Positions 44,560-52,802 of a DNA stretch of 64,000 nucleotides are shown piece by piece (positions within the stretch are counted from its first letter, which is position 1; each line of letters starts with the position of its first letter). The stretch comes from QWHO01 sp039809865 (GTDB lineage Bacteria > Vulcanimicrobiota > Xenobia > Xenobiales > QWHO01), in contig JBDHVW010000023.1 of the NCBI GenBank assembly GCA_039809865.1, positions 1 through 64,000 on the forward strand. The letters are read 5' to 3'. The position numbers and the translations under genes are program-made. The notes below the pieces were generated by a model. That model had not been told where the DNA came from. It searched no databases and was given only the letters and a program-made list of their open reading frames with translations.

Positions 44560-45333
44560 ATGCGTTGGCTGCGCGTTACGGGCCTGCTGGTGATGGGGCT
44601 GCTCCTGATGGCGCAGACCTATACCGACGACGACATCGAGCAGATGAAGTCCCGTTACGAGCCCGTGCGCGTTCGCAAGGGCGATCTGCCCCGGGAGTTT
44701 CTCGAGCGCGAGTACCAGGCGCCGCGCCTGGTCGACTGGATGCTCCCCTACGAGAAGTGGGAGGAGGAATACCGCAAGTATTTCCAGCGCCACTACCACG
44801 ACCCGTCGCTCACGTTCAAGCCCACGGCCATCGTGATGCACTACACGGTCACCCCCGATGCGTTCAGCGTGCGCAACGGATTCGTGCGCGGCTGCAACAT
44901 GTCCAACGGAGACAAGGGGACGATCTGGGGGCATTCCAGCGTGCAGCTGATGATCGGCCCCACGGGCACGGTCTACCAACTGCTGCCCCTGGACCGCCGC
45001 TGCACGGGAGCCTACGGCGTCAACCACGTGGCCCTGTCGATCGAGATGGTGGCCCGTAACGAGAGCGAGCTGCTCGGCCGCCCCAAGCAGATCTGGGCGA
45101 GCTTTTGCCTGGTCCGCTCCCTGATGCGGCAGTTCGACATTCCCGCCAGCCGGATCTATGCCCACTACGAGGTGAGCACCGGAGTCTCGGTCGTGCCCGA
45201 CTATCTCGACTACAACGACGATACCTACCCCGACGGCTATCCCCCCAACAGCGCGCGCACCGACCCCGGTCGGACCTACATGAAGTGGCTGAGGCAGTAT
45301 CTGGCCAAAGTGGGCCCGGCGCCCGAGGAGTAG
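44560..45333 (+). CDS. N-acetylmuramoyl-L-alanine amidase (Amidase_2/PGRP domain)
   Basis: 257 residues, signal peptide MRWLRVTGLLVMGLLLMAQ. The Amidase_2 domain spans about 80-250: zinc ligand region IVMHYTVTPDAF, then GHSSVQLMIGPTGTVYQLLP, CTGAYGVNHVALSIEMV, second His in IYAHYEVS and RTDPGRTYMKWL near the end (family H..H..DPG). The family cleaves the lactyl-amide bond between muramic acid and the peptide stem in peptidoglycan. An N-terminal extension of about 60 residues may be a recognition or autoinhibitory segment. Confidence 0.85.
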   Translation: MRWLRVTGLLVMGLLLMAQTYTDDDIEQMKSRYEPVRVRKGDLPREFLEREYQAPRLVDWMLPYEKWEEEYRKYFQRHYHDPSLTFKPTAIVMHYTVTPDAFSVRNGFVRGCNMSNGDKGTIWGHSSVQLMIGPTGTVYQLLPLDRRCTGAYGVNHVALSIEMVARNESELLGRPKQIWASFCLVRSLMRQFDIPASRIYAHYEVSTGVSVVPDYLDYNDDTYPDGYPPNSARTDPGRTYMKWLRQYLAKVGPAPEE

Positions 45334-45365
45334 CGCTCCCGGGCCGAGAACTCCAGGCTTTGGCC

Positions 45366-46202
45366 GTGAAGAAGATCCAACCCACCCCCGAGCAATGGGC
45401 GTGCCTGCTGCCCATGGAGCGTTTCCACTTCAAAGTGGTGGATGCCATCAACCGCTCCAACTGGCTCCCTGCTATCACATCCACCCTGAACTGCCATATT
45501 TCGCGCTTCTGGGTCGAGCAATTCGTGCGCAACCACATGCAGGACCACGGCTTCGAGAATTTCCGCAAGGTCGATCCTGCCCGCGGTGTCTTCCTGGTGG
45601 CCAATCACCGCACGTTCTATGACCAGTTCTCGATCATGGGCCGCCTCTTTACGCTTTACGGCAATCACCATCGCATCTTCTTCCCGATCCGGGCGCCTTT
45701 CTTCTACGACTCGCTGGCGGGCATGTTCGTCAACCTCTCGCTGGCGTTTGGGGCCATGTACCCGCCCATCATGCGCGAGCCCAAACGCAAGGTCTGGAAC
45801 AGCTTTGCCATGGACCTGCTGGCCGAGCTGCTGCAGGACAAGCGCAACCTGGTGGGCTTCCATCCCGAGGGCAAGCGCAGCCAGGAGCCGGACCCCTACA
45901 CGCTGCTGCCGGGCAAGCTGGGCACCGGAATGGTCATCCACAAGTCGCGCGCCAACGTCGTCCCGGTTTACCTGCAGGGCTTCCCGCGCAGCGTGCTGCC
46001 CTGGCCGGGGGCCAACCTGGTCGGCAAACCGAAGCCGGTAGTGCACGCGGTGATGGGCCCCCCGGTAGATTGCTCGGAAGAGCTGGAGATGCCGGCCGAC
46101 CGGCGCACCTATATGCGCATCACCAAAAAAGTGATGGACGCGCTGGCCGCGGCGGCCGAGCGCGAACGGGCCATCCGGGCCGAATGGAGGGTAAACGCTT
46201 GA
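45366..46202 (+). CDS. PlsC-type 1-acylglycerol-3-phosphate acyltransferase family protein
   Basis: 278 residues from a GTG. Motif I NHRTFYDQF (HX4D), motif II region FPIRAPFFYDS and motif III GFHPEGKRSQEPDP are the LPLAT blocks for acyl-CoA/ACP-dependent acylation of lysophosphatidic acid or a related lipid. No full TM helix is obvious before motif I; the N-terminal 75 residues are helical and may bind the membrane surface. The 3' end overlaps a TTG-start gene by 4 nt. Confidence 0.78.
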   Translation: MKKIQPTPEQWACLLPMERFHFKVVDAINRSNWLPAITSTLNCHISRFWVEQFVRNHMQDHGFENFRKVDPARGVFLVANHRTFYDQFSIMGRLFTLYGNHHRIFFPIRAPFFYDSLAGMFVNLSLAFGAMYPPIMREPKRKVWNSFAMDLLAELLQDKRNLVGFHPEGKRSQEPDPYTLLPGKLGTGMVIHKSRANVVPVYLQGFPRSVLPWPGANLVGKPKPVVHAVMGPPVDCSEELEMPADRRTYMRITKKVMDALAAAAERERAIRAEWRVNA

Positions 46203-46534
46203 GGACCTTATTGTTGTGCTTGTTACTGACCGGGCTGGTGTGGGCCCAGGACCTGTCGCGCCCGGAGGGCCGCTGGGAGGTCGCCCACACCGACGGCAAG
46301 ACCTTCCACATCGATGTTCAGATCGACCACACATGCACCAGCGACTACGGCGGCGGCGAGGTGGGCAGCTGGCGCTACGAGCCCGGCGTGGGCCTGACCC
46401 TGGACTGGACCGACGGCTGGCGCGACCGCATCTTCACAACGCCCGAGGGCGAGCTGGTCAAATGGGGCTGGAAGCCCGGCGCCGACCGCAACGGCGAGCC
46501 CAGTAACCGGACGAGGGCCCGCAAGCTACGCTGA
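46199..46534 (+). CDS. small secreted beta-rich protein, 111 aa
   Basis: The TTG start overlaps the acyltransferase TGA (TTGA) and has GGAGG 8 nt upstream; this placement yields the signal peptide MRTLLLCLLLTGLVWA, which is better than an in-frame ATG five codons earlier. The mature part RWEVAHTDGKTFHIDVQIDH, then GSWRYEPGVGLTLDWTDGWRD, looks like a short lipocalin-like beta sheet. No family recognised. The 3' end overlaps the opposite gene by 9 nt. Confidence 0.6.
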   Translation: MRTLLLCLLLTGLVWAQDLSRPEGRWEVAHTDGKTFHIDVQIDHTCTSDYGGGEVGSWRYEPGVGLTLDWTDGWRDRIFTTPEGELVKWGWKPGADRNGEPSNRTRARKLR

Positions 46535-47548
46535 CTTGCCCTCGCGTCTGGCCAGGTCTTCCGCTTTCTTCTTGAGGGCGTCCTCGCGGTAACGCAGCAT
46601 CTCCTCGCGGACGTGCCGCTCGCGGTCCATCCTGGTCACGGCGCCGGCCTGCTCTTTCTCGGACAGGGCGACCTCTTGCTCGCGCGCGTCCAGAGCCTTG
46701 TCGCGCTTGTCCATGTCCAGCCATTCCTGGCCCTGGTGGCCGCGATACCTGGCCTCGGAGACGCCTTTGCGGATCAGGTCCACGATGGTCATCCCGCCGA
46801 CGAAGCAGATGGCGCCCAGCACCACCCCGCCCACCAGCGCGCCGGCGGCGGCGCCGCCCACCAGGGTGGGGAAGTTGAGGTTGGCCGCGATCAGGCCCTG
46901 GGCCAGACCCGCGCCCGTCATGATGCCCGCGCCCATGGCCGCGCCCCCGGCCACGCCACTCAGGGTGGCCATGCCGCCGATCACCATGCCCACGTTGCGC
47001 ATCGGGCCGCTGCCCAGGGAAACATAGGGACGCTGCTCGTCCGGATCCGGGGGCGCCGGTGGAGGCGTCGCGGCCGGGGCCCCCGCGCCGTTCTTCTCCA
47101 GCCAGTGAGCGCTGGCGCCCTTCAGCGCACCGACGGCCGCACCCGGCACGAAGGCCGGCTTGCCCGCGATCTCGCCCAGAGAGTTGCCGATGCGCCAGCC
47201 ACCGGCGGCGCCGCAGACGCCGCCGAGCACCATGCCGGCCGCGCCGAAAGCGTTGATCGTATGGAGCCCGGTCGTCAGGAAGCTCCAGCCGCCGTGGCTC
47301 ATGGCCGCGGCCACCGGTCCGGCGAAGCCGCCGCCCAGAATGCCGCCCGCCAGGGCTCCTCCGATGACGCCGCCGTAGAGTCCCAGCATCATCAGCGAGA
47401 ATCCGCCGGCTCCCGCGGAAATGTTGGAGCTCTCTTCCATCCACTCGCGCCCGGTCTCGAGAGCGGCTTCTTTGACGTCCTGGCCCAGCGTGCGCTCGGC
47501 CCGGGGTGGGGTCTGCACCGGAGCGGTGCGGACGGCTTGCACGTTCAC
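46526..47548 (-). CDS. glycine-rich membrane protein with coiled-coil tail, paralogue B
   Basis: 340 residues from a GTG overlapping the stop of paralogue A (GTGA), with GGGAGGT about 5 nt upstream. It begins MNVQAVRTAPVQTPPRAER, without a signal peptide. Four to six Gly/Ala-zipper hydrophobic segments (GLYGGVIGGALAGGILGGGF, MVIGGMATLSGVAGGAAMG, VGGAAAGALVGGVVLGAICF) precede a charged coiled coil of about 80 residues (LDAREQEVALSEKEQAGAV). It aligns with the next gene at GPVAAAMSHGGWSFLTT. Possibly a membrane-shaping or scaffold protein; no family recognised. Confidence 0.6.
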   Translation of the reverse strand: MNVQAVRTAPVQTPPRAERTLGQDVKEAALETGREWMEESSNISAGAGGFSLMMLGLYGGVIGGALAGGILGGGFAGPVAAAMSHGGWSFLTTGLHTINAFGAAGMVLGGVCGAAGGWRIGNSLGEIAGKPAFVPGAAVGALKGASAHWLEKNGAGAPAATPPPAPPDPDEQRPYVSLGSGPMRNVGMVIGGMATLSGVAGGAAMGAGIMTGAGLAQGLIAANLNFPTLVGGAAAGALVGGVVLGAICFVGGMTIVDLIRKGVSEARYRGHQGQEWLDMDKRDKALDAREQEVALSEKEQAGAVTRMDRERHVREEMLRYREDALKKKAEDLARREGKSA

Positions 47549-48591
47549 CGCGCACCTCCCAGCTTCTGCTCGCGCTCGGCCAGCTGTTTGGCCAGCGCGT
47601 CGAGCTCCGCCTGGCGCTTGTCCAGGGCCTGGTTCTTGAGCTTGTCGTCCTCGGCCGCTTTGCCGGCGTCGACCTTGACCTTGTCAGCGCGATCCTGCAG
47701 CGCTTTCTCGCGCTCGTTCTGTTTGGCCTCGCGCTCGTTGAGCTGCTTGGCGGTGGTTTTGTGGCCGGAGGTGAGCTTGCCGCCGGTCTTGTCCCAGATC
47801 GTCTGCGCGGCCTGCACCAGCTGCAATCCACCGCGCCCGCCGATGTAGGCCAGCGCTACCGCGCCTACCAGGCCGCCCACCAGAGCCGTGGCGGGCAGGG
47901 CTGACACGAAGCCGCCCCAGGTCAGCGAGCTGGACAGCGCCGTGTGGGCCAGGCTGCCGGCGGCGGCCAGCGTGGCGCCACCCACGAATCCGCCCACGCC
48001 GCCCGAGACCGCGGCAGCCCCGGCCACCATACGGGCGGCCGGCTCGAACTTGCCGTGGAACGTCGGACCGGATTTCTTGACCGCGGGTTTCTCGTCCTCG
48101 GGCTCGGCGCCCGGGACCTCGATCCCCGCCAGTCCTTTGGCTCCGCCCACCACGAAGCCGGCTCCGAAGCCGACCCCTTTGGCCAGCTTGCCGCCGACTT
48201 TCGTGCCCAGACTGAAAGCTCCCAGCGTACCGGTGGCGCCGCCCAGGATCATTCCCACTTTGGCAGCCGTGCCGGCCGTCGTCAGAGTGGTGGTCACGAA
48301 TCCCCAGGCGCCGTGGCTGGCCAGCGAGGCGACCACGGGGCCGAGTCCGGCGCCCAGCATCGTGCCCACCACCGCGCCCCCGAAAACCATCCCGTAGGTG
48401 GCCACGGCGGTGAGCGCGATGCCGGTCATGCCCCCGATGCCGAGCTCGAGCTTGTCGCCCCAGTCGGCGCCCTGGCGGACACCCGATTGCACGGCCAGTT
48501 GCGTGCGGGTTGGCGGCGTCGTTTGAGCGCGCGGAGCTTGGAAAGCGGTGGTGGTGGCTAGCGATACTTGCACGGGCTGCAGGATATGCAT
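47545..48591 (-). CDS. glycine-rich membrane protein with coiled-coil tail, paralogue A
   Basis: 348 residues from ATG 48591, beginning MHILQPVQVSLATTTAFQAP with an Ala/Thr/Gln/Pro-rich linker and no signal peptide. The segments GMVFGGAVVGTMLGAGLGPV, VGMILGGATGTLGAFSLGTK and ATALVGGLVGAVALAYIGG are Gly-zipper helices. The C-terminal 85 residues are a charged coiled coil (KQLNEREAKQNEREKALQD). It shares G-P-V-x-A-S-x-x-S-H-G-A-W-x-F-x-T-T with the downstream paralogue, so the pair arose by tandem duplication. Function unknown. Confidence 0.6.
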   Translation of the reverse strand: MHILQPVQVSLATTTAFQAPRAQTTPPTRTQLAVQSGVRQGADWGDKLELGIGGMTGIALTAVATYGMVFGGAVVGTMLGAGLGPVVASLASHGAWGFVTTTLTTAGTAAKVGMILGGATGTLGAFSLGTKVGGKLAKGVGFGAGFVVGGAKGLAGIEVPGAEPEDEKPAVKKSGPTFHGKFEPAARMVAGAAAVSGGVGGFVGGATLAAAGSLAHTALSSSLTWGGFVSALPATALVGGLVGAVALAYIGGRGGLQLVQAAQTIWDKTGGKLTSGHKTTAKQLNEREAKQNEREKALQDRADKVKVDAGKAAEDDKLKNQALDKRQAELDALAKQLAEREQKLGGAR

Positions 48592-48640
48592 GCGCCCTGA
48601 AAACACCCTTAAAAACCCCTGAAAAATTAATCCCGGTTTG

Positions 48641-49258
48641 TTAACGGATCCCCAGGTCGAGATACCGGTTCAGCAGCGCCGTCTGCTCCGGGCTCAGGGG
48701 GAGGAAGGCCAGTCCAAAGCAGCCATCGGTCTGGTGAGCGATGCGGGCCCGGGTCTCGAGCGGCTCGACGCCCTCGGTCGGGCCGATGCGCAGAGTGACC
48801 TCGGACCCCTGCTCCAGGGCCTCGTCCAGCGTGACCAGCACGCCCCCCGGGCCGAGGTTCTCGACGTTGCCGGCCAGCTTGCCGTTGACCTGGATCGGCA
48901 GCAGGATAGGCGCGCGCACGTCGTTGCGCCGCTCGTCCCTGGAGCTGTCGAGCTGTTTCAGGGCCGACTCCACCCAGGTGCCCTCGGGCGAGCCGCAGTA
49001 GCTGCAGCCGACCTCGATGATGCTGGTGAAGCTCTTGGGCTGGCACCACCGCACCTCGAGCTCGAGGCCTTTCCCCTCGCGGTCCTGGCGGGCGAAGACG
49101 GTCAAACGGGTCCCGGATTCGAGCTTCTGGGGGACGGCCAGACGCATTCCCTCGGCGCCCAGATCGATGACGGTGGCGTTGAACTCGGTATCGTCTACTT
49201 CGCAGAGAATGGAGTAGCGGCTACCGAAGCGGCGGGTCTGGCGTTTCTGTTGCAGCAC
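48641..49258 (-). CDS. tandem PilZ-domain protein (candidate c-di-GMP receptor)
   Basis: About 205 residues from a GTG that overlaps the hydantoinase B 3' end by 38 nt. Two PilZ domains: the first with RRFGSR (RxxxR) and VIDLGAEGMRLA, the second with RRNDVR and VENLGPGGVLVT. In both, the (D/N)-x-S-x-x-G motif has Gly in place of Ser, a tolerated variant. A Cys-containing linker (GCSYCGSPEGTW) lies between them. PilZ proteins control motility, pili or exopolysaccharide in response to c-di-GMP. No cyclase is in the window. Confidence 0.7.
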   Translation of the reverse strand: MLQQKRQTRRFGSRYSILCEVDDTEFNATVIDLGAEGMRLAVPQKLESGTRLTVFARQDREGKGLELEVRWCQPKSFTSIIEVGCSYCGSPEGTWVESALKQLDSSRDERRNDVRAPILLPIQVNGKLAGNVENLGPGGVLVTLDEALEQGSEVTLRIGPTEGVEPLETRARIAHQTDGCFGLAFLPLSPEQTALLNRYLDLGIR

Positions 49259-50783
49259 GCGGCCGATCTTCGGCTTTCCCCCAACCGCCGCCTCCCGGAG
49301 TCTGAATGGACAACACCGACCCGGCCGGAAGCTCGCGGGTAAACTGCGCCGGCAACCGCTCGCGCGTGCCGTCGGGCAGCAGGAGGTGGTCCTCGCCCGG
49401 TTGGCCGGGCTCTCCACCGGCCGCGCCCGGAGGACCGGCCGCGCGACGCTGCGCCAGCAGCGACACGGTGGCAGGCTGGAGCAACTCGACCTCCCGGACG
49501 AGCCCTTCGCCGCCCGGGAAGGCGCCGCTGCCGCCGCTGCCCCGGCGCAGCGCGTAGCGCCTCAGGCGCAGCGGGTGATCCGACTCGAGCGATTCGGCCG
49601 GCGTGTTGCGGGTATTGGTCATGTGCACCTGCAGTCCGGAGCCGCCCGTCTGGTTGCGGGCGGCTCCCGCGCCTCCGCCCGAGGTCTCGTAGTAGGCCCA
49701 GTCGCGCCCTCCCATGACGAGGTTGTTCATGGTGCCGGCCGAGCAGGCGGGCACCACGTCTGGGAGCAGCTGTCCCAGGGCCTGGAACACGACGTCCACG
49801 AGGCGCTGGGAGGTCTCGACGTTGCCGGCGGCCACGGCCGCCCAGGCGGGCGGGTTGACCAGACTTCCGGCCGGAGCCACGATGCTGACCGGGTGAAAGG
49901 CGCCCTGGTTCACTGGAATGCGGCCTCCCAGCAGGCAGAGCACGCAGTAGTAGACGGCCGCGCTGGTGACCGGGAACGGCGCATTCAGGTTGGACCGGCG
50001 GGCGTCGGCGGTGCCGCTGAAGTCGCAGTGCAGCCCGTCGTCGCGGGTTTCGAGCGTGAGCCGGAGCGGGACCCGCTCGCCCAGGTCGTCCAGAAAGTCC
50101 TCGGCGGTAACGCGGCCCCGGGGCAGCTCGCGCAGACCCTTGCGGACCATCCGCTCGGAGTGCTCGAGCAGGGCCCGGCAGGCGGCGTGCCATTCGGTTC
50201 GACGCGCCAGCTCGGTGGTGCGCTTCTGGGCCGTGTGGTTGGCGGCCATCTGGGCCAGCAGGTCCCCTTCACGCTCGCGCGGCGTGCGCACGTTGCGCAG
50301 CAGCAGCGACCAGATGTCGCCGTTCCGACGGCCGTTTTGCACGAGTCGAACCGGCGGCAGGATGAGCCCTTCCTGGACCAGCTCGCGGGACATCGGCATG
50401 GAGCCGGCCGCCATTCCCCCCACGTCGGCGTGGTGGGCCCGCGAGGCCGCGTAACCGAGGCGCACGCCGCCCAGCGTGAGGGGGGCGACCAGCGTCAGGT
50501 CGGGGAGGTGGGTGCCGCCCCAGGTCGGGTCGTTGACCACCACCATGTCCTTCGGACCCATGGGAACCTCGCGCGCCAGGCGCTGCATCAGTTGCGGCAT
50601 CGACCCGAGGTGCACCGGGATGTGGGCCGCCTGCGCCAGCAGCTGTCCGTCGTTGTCGAACAGCGCGCACGAGAAGTCGAGGCGCTCACGGATGTTGGGC
50701 GAGAACGCCGACCTGCGCAGGGCGGCTCCCATCTCGTCGGCGATGCCCTCGAGGAGGCTCTGGAAGACGGCGAGGTCTTTCAT
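49221..50783 (-). CDS. hydantoinase/oxoprolinase B subunit (HyuB type)
   Basis: 520 residues; the ATG overlaps the upstream TGA (ATGA). HyuB signatures are SPNIRERLDFSCALFDNDG, AAHIPVHLGSMP, VVNDPTWGGTHLPDLTL, RAHHADVGGMAAGSMP, HCDFSGTADARRSNLNAP and GGSGAFPGGEGLVRE. With the A subunit it forms an ATP-dependent amidohydrolase acting on hydantoins, N-methylhydantoin, 5-oxoproline or (with a third subunit) acetone. No third subunit is nearby. The substrate cannot be assigned. Cytoplasmic. Confidence 0.9.
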   Translation of the reverse strand: MKDLAVFQSLLEGIADEMGAALRRSAFSPNIRERLDFSCALFDNDGQLLAQAAHIPVHLGSMPQLMQRLAREVPMGPKDMVVVNDPTWGGTHLPDLTLVAPLTLGGVRLGYAASRAHHADVGGMAAGSMPMSRELVQEGLILPPVRLVQNGRRNGDIWSLLLRNVRTPREREGDLLAQMAANHTAQKRTTELARRTEWHAACRALLEHSERMVRKGLRELPRGRVTAEDFLDDLGERVPLRLTLETRDDGLHCDFSGTADARRSNLNAPFPVTSAAVYYCVLCLLGGRIPVNQGAFHPVSIVAPAGSLVNPPAWAAVAAGNVETSQRLVDVVFQALGQLLPDVVPACSAGTMNNLVMGGRDWAYYETSGGGAGAARNQTGGSGLQVHMTNTRNTPAESLESDHPLRLRRYALRRGSGGSGAFPGGEGLVREVELLQPATVSLLAQRRAAGPPGAAGGEPGQPGEDHLLLPDGTRERLPAQFTRELPAGSVLSIQTPGGGGWGKAEDRPRAATETPDPPLR

Positions 50784-52651
50784 TGGAGAGGGGGCTCCAG
50801 AATCAGGTTTTGATGGGCGTCCACGCGCGCCTTCCAGCCGTCCGCGAGGTAGGTCGTGCAGTCGAGCTGCTCGATGCGCGCCGGGCCCGCAAAGCAGTCA
50901 CCCGGCTGCAACCGGGCGCGCTCGAAGCGCATCCCCTGCAATGGGCGCTCCTGCACCGGCGCGGCGGAGAAGCGCGGCCGGGGGCGGGGGCGGCGCGCGC
51001 GCAGACGCAAGGTGACCAGCTCCAGAGTGTAGTCTGGCCGCGCATAGCCGTAGCGCCGCTTGTGGCGCCGCTCGAAGGCCGTGCGCAGATCCGGCGTGAA
51101 GGGCACCGTCAGCTCGAAGCCCTGGCCGCGGTAGCGCAGGTCGGCGAAGCGTTGAAACCTCAGCCGCGACCCCATGGCCACCCGGGCCCGCTCTTCCAGC
51201 TCGGCGAACAGCGGCTGGCACGCGTCGAAGGTTTCGGGGCCCCAGAGCTGCTGGCGCGAAACGGCAAATTCCCGCATCCAGGGAGCCACCAGGGCGCCCA
51301 GGGCCGAGAGCACGCCCGGATAGAGGGGCACCAGCACGCGCGGCATCCCCAGCTTCTCGGCCAGGGAGCACGCGAAGAGGGGTCCCGCGCCCCCGAAGGG
51401 CACCAGGGTGAACCGCGCCGGGTCGAACCCGCGCTCCAGCGAGATCACTCGCAGGGCGCGCTCCATGTGGGCCTCGGCCACGGCCAGCACGTGCCGGGCG
51501 GCCTCCCGCGCCTCCCCGAGACCTAGGCGCTCGAGGGCCTGGCGCGAGCGCGCGGGATCGACCGTGATCTCTCCACCGGCCAGCACCGAGGGCATGCGCT
51601 CGAGAACCAGCAGCGCATCGGTCACGGTGGCTCGCTCGCCTCGTCCGTAGGCGGCCGGACCGGGGTCGGACCCGGCCGACTCGGGGCCAACCCGCAGGAC
51701 CCCCCCGTCGTCCAACCAGGCCAGCGAGCCGCCCCCGGCGCCCACGGTGTGGACGTCGATCATCAGCTGGCGGACGGGGAGCTGCTCCAACTCGCCCTCG
51801 GCCGTGTAGGCCACCTCGCCCGGGCAGAGCGATACGTCGGTGGACGTTCCGCCCATGTCCAGGGTGACGATGGCCGGAAAGCCGGCCTGGCGGGCCACCT
51901 CGAACGCTCCGTGGACGCCCGCCGCCGGTCCCGACAGCACGGCCGCCACGGCCCGCTGCGAGGCCTCGGCCGCGCTCATCACGGCCCCGGCCGAGTGCAC
52001 TACGAAGAACTTGCGGCAACCGCGGCGCGCCAGCTCCCGATCGAGCTCCTCGAGGTAGCGCCCCAGGACGGGCTGCAGGTAGGCGTTCAGCACGGTCGTG
52101 GAGGCGCGCTCGTACTCGCGCATCTCGCCGCAGACCTGATGGGAGAGCGATACCGGCAGGCCCGGGAGGGCCTCGGCCACGGCCAGCTCGTGCTCGGGAC
52201 GCAGGAAGCTGAACAGAAGGCAGACGGCGACCGACTCGATCCCTTCGAGCGGAAACTCCTCGGGCAGCCGTAGGGGCTCCAGCACCTCGCCGTTGGCCGC
52301 CACCCGCTCGTGGACCTCGAGCGTATGGCGCGTGAGCGGCTCGGCTTTGCGAGGGACCAGCGCATAGAGGTCGGGGCGCGTGCCCCGGCCCAGCTCGAGC
52401 AGATCGGCGAAACCGGCGGTCGTGATCAGCGCCGTGCGCGCGCCCCTTCGTTCCAGAAAGGCGTTGGTTCCAACGGTGGTGCCCAGGGCCAGCTCGAAGG
52501 GAGCGCGCGGGCCCAGTTTCTCCAGCCCGCGCAGCACTCCGGGGGCGGCCGAGGGTCGGGTGGTGCTGACTTTGGCCAGGTGCAGGCGCCCGTCCTGGAA
52601 CAGCACCAGATCGGTGAAGGTGCCGCCCGTATCCACGCCCACGAGGCTCAC
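50780..52651 (-). CDS. hydantoinase/oxoprolinase A subunit (HyuA type)
   Basis: About 623 residues from GTG 52651 (MSLVGVDTGGTFTDLVLF), where the ASKHA phosphate-1 motif GVDTGGTFTDLV starts. Other blocks are ALGTTVGTNAFLERRG, LSGPAAGVHGAFEVA, VTLDMGGTSTDVSLC, VGAGGGSLAW and SAGSDPGPAAYGRGE. It activates the substrate by ATP-dependent phosphorylation for the B subunit. The frame is open further upstream across a 27-bp repeat array that would encode a Cys-rich leader; this is rejected as coding. It is divergent from the membrane protein gene at 52803. Confidence 0.88.
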   Translation of the reverse strand: MSLVGVDTGGTFTDLVLFQDGRLHLAKVSTTRPSAAPGVLRGLEKLGPRAPFELALGTTVGTNAFLERRGARTALITTAGFADLLELGRGTRPDLYALVPRKAEPLTRHTLEVHERVAANGEVLEPLRLPEEFPLEGIESVAVCLLFSFLRPEHELAVAEALPGLPVSLSHQVCGEMREYERASTTVLNAYLQPVLGRYLEELDRELARRGCRKFFVVHSAGAVMSAAEASQRAVAAVLSGPAAGVHGAFEVARQAGFPAIVTLDMGGTSTDVSLCPGEVAYTAEGELEQLPVRQLMIDVHTVGAGGGSLAWLDDGGVLRVGPESAGSDPGPAAYGRGERATVTDALLVLERMPSVLAGGEITVDPARSRQALERLGLGEAREAARHVLAVAEAHMERALRVISLERGFDPARFTLVPFGGAGPLFACSLAEKLGMPRVLVPLYPGVLSALGALVAPWMREFAVSRQQLWGPETFDACQPLFAELEERARVAMGSRLRFQRFADLRYRGQGFELTVPFTPDLRTAFERRHKRRYGYARPDYTLELVTLRLRARRPRPRPRFSAAPVQERPLQGMRFERARLQPGDCFAGPARIEQLDCTTYLADGWKARVDAHQNLILEPPLQ

Positions 52652-52700
52652 CTGGAGTTCTGTCGCCCCGGGGGCCTGAAGGTCCTGCCCGCACCCCCCA

Positions 52701-52778
52701 CAGCGACGACAGGAGCGGTCCACGAAACAGCGACGACAGGAGCGGTCCACGAAACAGCGACGACAGGAGCGGTCCACG
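52701..52778. repeat. three tandem 27-bp repeats upstream of hyuA
   Basis: Two exact units and a third lacking its last 3 bp, starting at 52701, 52728 and 52755; each contains CAGCGACGACAGGAGCGGTC followed by CACGAAA. They occupy most of the 151-bp divergent region between the hyuA start and the gene at 52803, so they are well placed for a regulator or may simply be slippage. Confidence 0.85.
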
Positions 52779-52802
52779 GGTTATAGCGAATTAAGCCTTG
52801 TT

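Noticed and set aside
50898..52694. 598-codon open frame in another frame of the hyuA gene
   Set aside because: Arg/Gly/Pro/Ala-only composition typical of a +1 frame in high-GC DNA; the HyuA frame has all family motifs.
52652..52777. N-terminal extension of HyuA encoding CRRCFVDRS repeats
   Set aside because: Homologues begin right before GVDTGGTFTD; the extension is tandem-repeat DNA with no ribosome binding site.
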